Source of the DNA: Leptospiraceae bacterium | GTDB taxonomy: Bacteria; Spirochaetota; Leptospiria; Leptospirales; Leptonemataceae | Direction: 5' to 3' | Assembly: GCA_020440935.1 (NCBI GenBank) | Contig: JAGRNC010000146.1 | Location: 1-6,492, forward strand | Length of the DNA: 6,492 bases | Shown here: positions 5,994-6,492 of the stretch, piece by piece | Layout: each line of letters begins with the position of its first letter | Position numbering within the stretch: the stretch's first letter is position 1 | Notes under the pieces: generated by a model | Databases searched by the model: none | The model's input: only the letters and a program-made list of their open reading frames with translations | Told to the model about the DNA's origin: nothing | Position numbers and translations under genes: made by a program

Positions 5994-6492
5994 TTTTCTG
6001 CCGATTCGTATCTCTGCGCTACCGGATTCCGAGTGGACGTGCTGCAGCGCCTGCTCGATGAGCAGAGTTTTTAATTCGTCTTCGGTGTAGCCCAGACGCG
6101 ACGCGTAACGCTCCACAATCGCCTGGAATGCATGGTTGGAGAGGAAAGGATGCTGGTGTTCGTCCATCACTACTAAACCGTCCGGGATGACTTCCAGAAT
6201 CTTTGCTATGAAGGTCTGGAACTCTGATTCGGTTCGACGCAGATCTTCTTGCACGCGCAGTCGTTCTCGACGGACTCGGGCATTTTGTATTTCGCGGCTG
6301 ACCACCGGCATCAATCGATCCAGTCGGTCCTTCATCACGAAATCGGTGGCGCCCGCCTTCATCATCGAAACCACCGTTTCTTCGCCGATCTTTCCCGAAA
6401 CCAGAACGAATGGCACTTCTCGGTCCACAGCGCGAATTAACTGCAACGCTTCCTGGCAGTCAAGGTTGGGCATGTAATAGTCGGAAAGTACT
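5985..6492 (-). CDS. Response regulator, 3' part: REC domain, helical linker and short PAS-like tail (5' end outside window)
   Basis: The frame is open to the right edge and yields 168 in-window residues. The first is VLSDYYMPNLDC, the phosphoacceptor loop of a CheY-like receiver, with the Asp codon at 6482-6480 (in-window residue 4). The ATG at 6473-6471 is the Met of this DxxMP motif, not the gene start. The switch Ser is residue 32 (VLVSGKIGEE) and the conserved Lys is residue 54 (VMKDRLDRL). SGxIGEE and KDRL are typical of receivers that precede PAS domains. A charged, probably coiled-coil helix spans about 67-88. From about 90 a PAS start is visible (EVIPDGLVVMDEHQHPFLSN), but the protein ends about 60 residues later, short of a full PAS fold and with no kinase, HD, GGDEF or DNA-binding domain. 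About 55 N-terminal receiver residues should lie beyond the window. It probably belongs to a two-component pathway; its partner and output are unknown. Confidence 0.82.
   Translation of the reverse strand, partial: VLSDYYMPNLDCQEALQLIRAVDREVPFVLVSGKIGEETVVSMMKAGATDFVMKDRLDRLMPVVSREIQNARVRRERLRVQEDLRRTESEFQTFIAKILEVIPDGLVVMDEHQHPFLSNHAFQAIVERYASRLGYTEDELKTLLIEQALQHVHSESGSAEIRIGRKSE
6051..6072 (+). terminator. Candidate intrinsic terminator for the plus-strand binding-protein gene
   Basis: CTGCTC (6051-6056) pairs perfectly with GAGCAG (6060-6065) around a GAT loop and is followed, after AG, by TTTTT (6068-6072). It begins 57 nt after the stop of the second solute-binding protein gene and lies entirely inside the opposing response-regulator coding sequence. 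The stem is only 6 bp, so it is a moderate candidate. Confidence 0.4.

Noticed and set aside
5985..6473. Response regulator as a complete 162-residue protein starting at the ATG at 6473
   Set aside because: The frame is open upstream to the window edge, and that ATG encodes the Met of the receiver's DxxMP motif, so the true start is outside.
1..6492. CRISPR arrays, tRNA/rRNA genes, insertion sequences, attachment sites
   Set aside because: No spaced direct repeats, cloverleaf or rRNA-like stretches, transposase motifs or terminal inverted repeats were seen on either strand. Nearly all bases are accounted for by protein-coding genes.

Overview
The window reads as chromosomal DNA from a diderm bacterium with roughly balanced base composition. 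It carries a peptide-type ABC importer locus and parts of two unrelated neighbouring genes. Both solute-binding proteins look like lipoproteins rather than soluble periplasmic proteins, and the most-used arginine codon is CGA. A lipoprotein YejA in an otherwise Gram-negative-looking Yej system would fit a spirochaete such as a Leptospira relative. That is only an inference; nothing here fixes the taxon.

Layout from left to right: (1) bases 1-81, + strand, the last 26 codons of a gene entering from the left, possibly a nitronate monooxygenase-type flavoenzyme (weak call). (2) bases 119-3962, - strand, a three-gene operon read right to left: yejA-like binding lipoprotein, then yejB-like permease, then yejE-like permease. 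The yejA-yejB gap is 23 bp and yejB-yejE overlap by 4 bp (GTGA). (3) about 3963-4028, a very short divergent control region. (4) bases 4029-5993, + strand, a second, larger family-5 solute-binding lipoprotein. (5) bases 5985-6492, - strand, the 3' part of a response-regulator gene (REC, helical linker, short PAS-like tail) that enters from the right and overlaps the end of the binding-protein gene tail to tail by 9 bp.

Working model: two different binding lipoproteins, transcribed divergently from one small control region, may feed a shared YejB/YejE permease pore that imports oligopeptides or peptide-like compounds. The ATPase expected after yejE (yejF in E. coli) is not present: the operon ends 37 bp from a convergent gene. 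The pump must use an ATPase encoded elsewhere. Notable details are a candidate leaderless promoter for yejA, a candidate intrinsic terminator lying inside the opposing response-regulator gene, and a response regulator that stops within its PAS-like region without a kinase domain. I see no RNA gene, insertion sequence, CRISPR array or wholly new system, and no gene-free stretch longer than about 70 bases.
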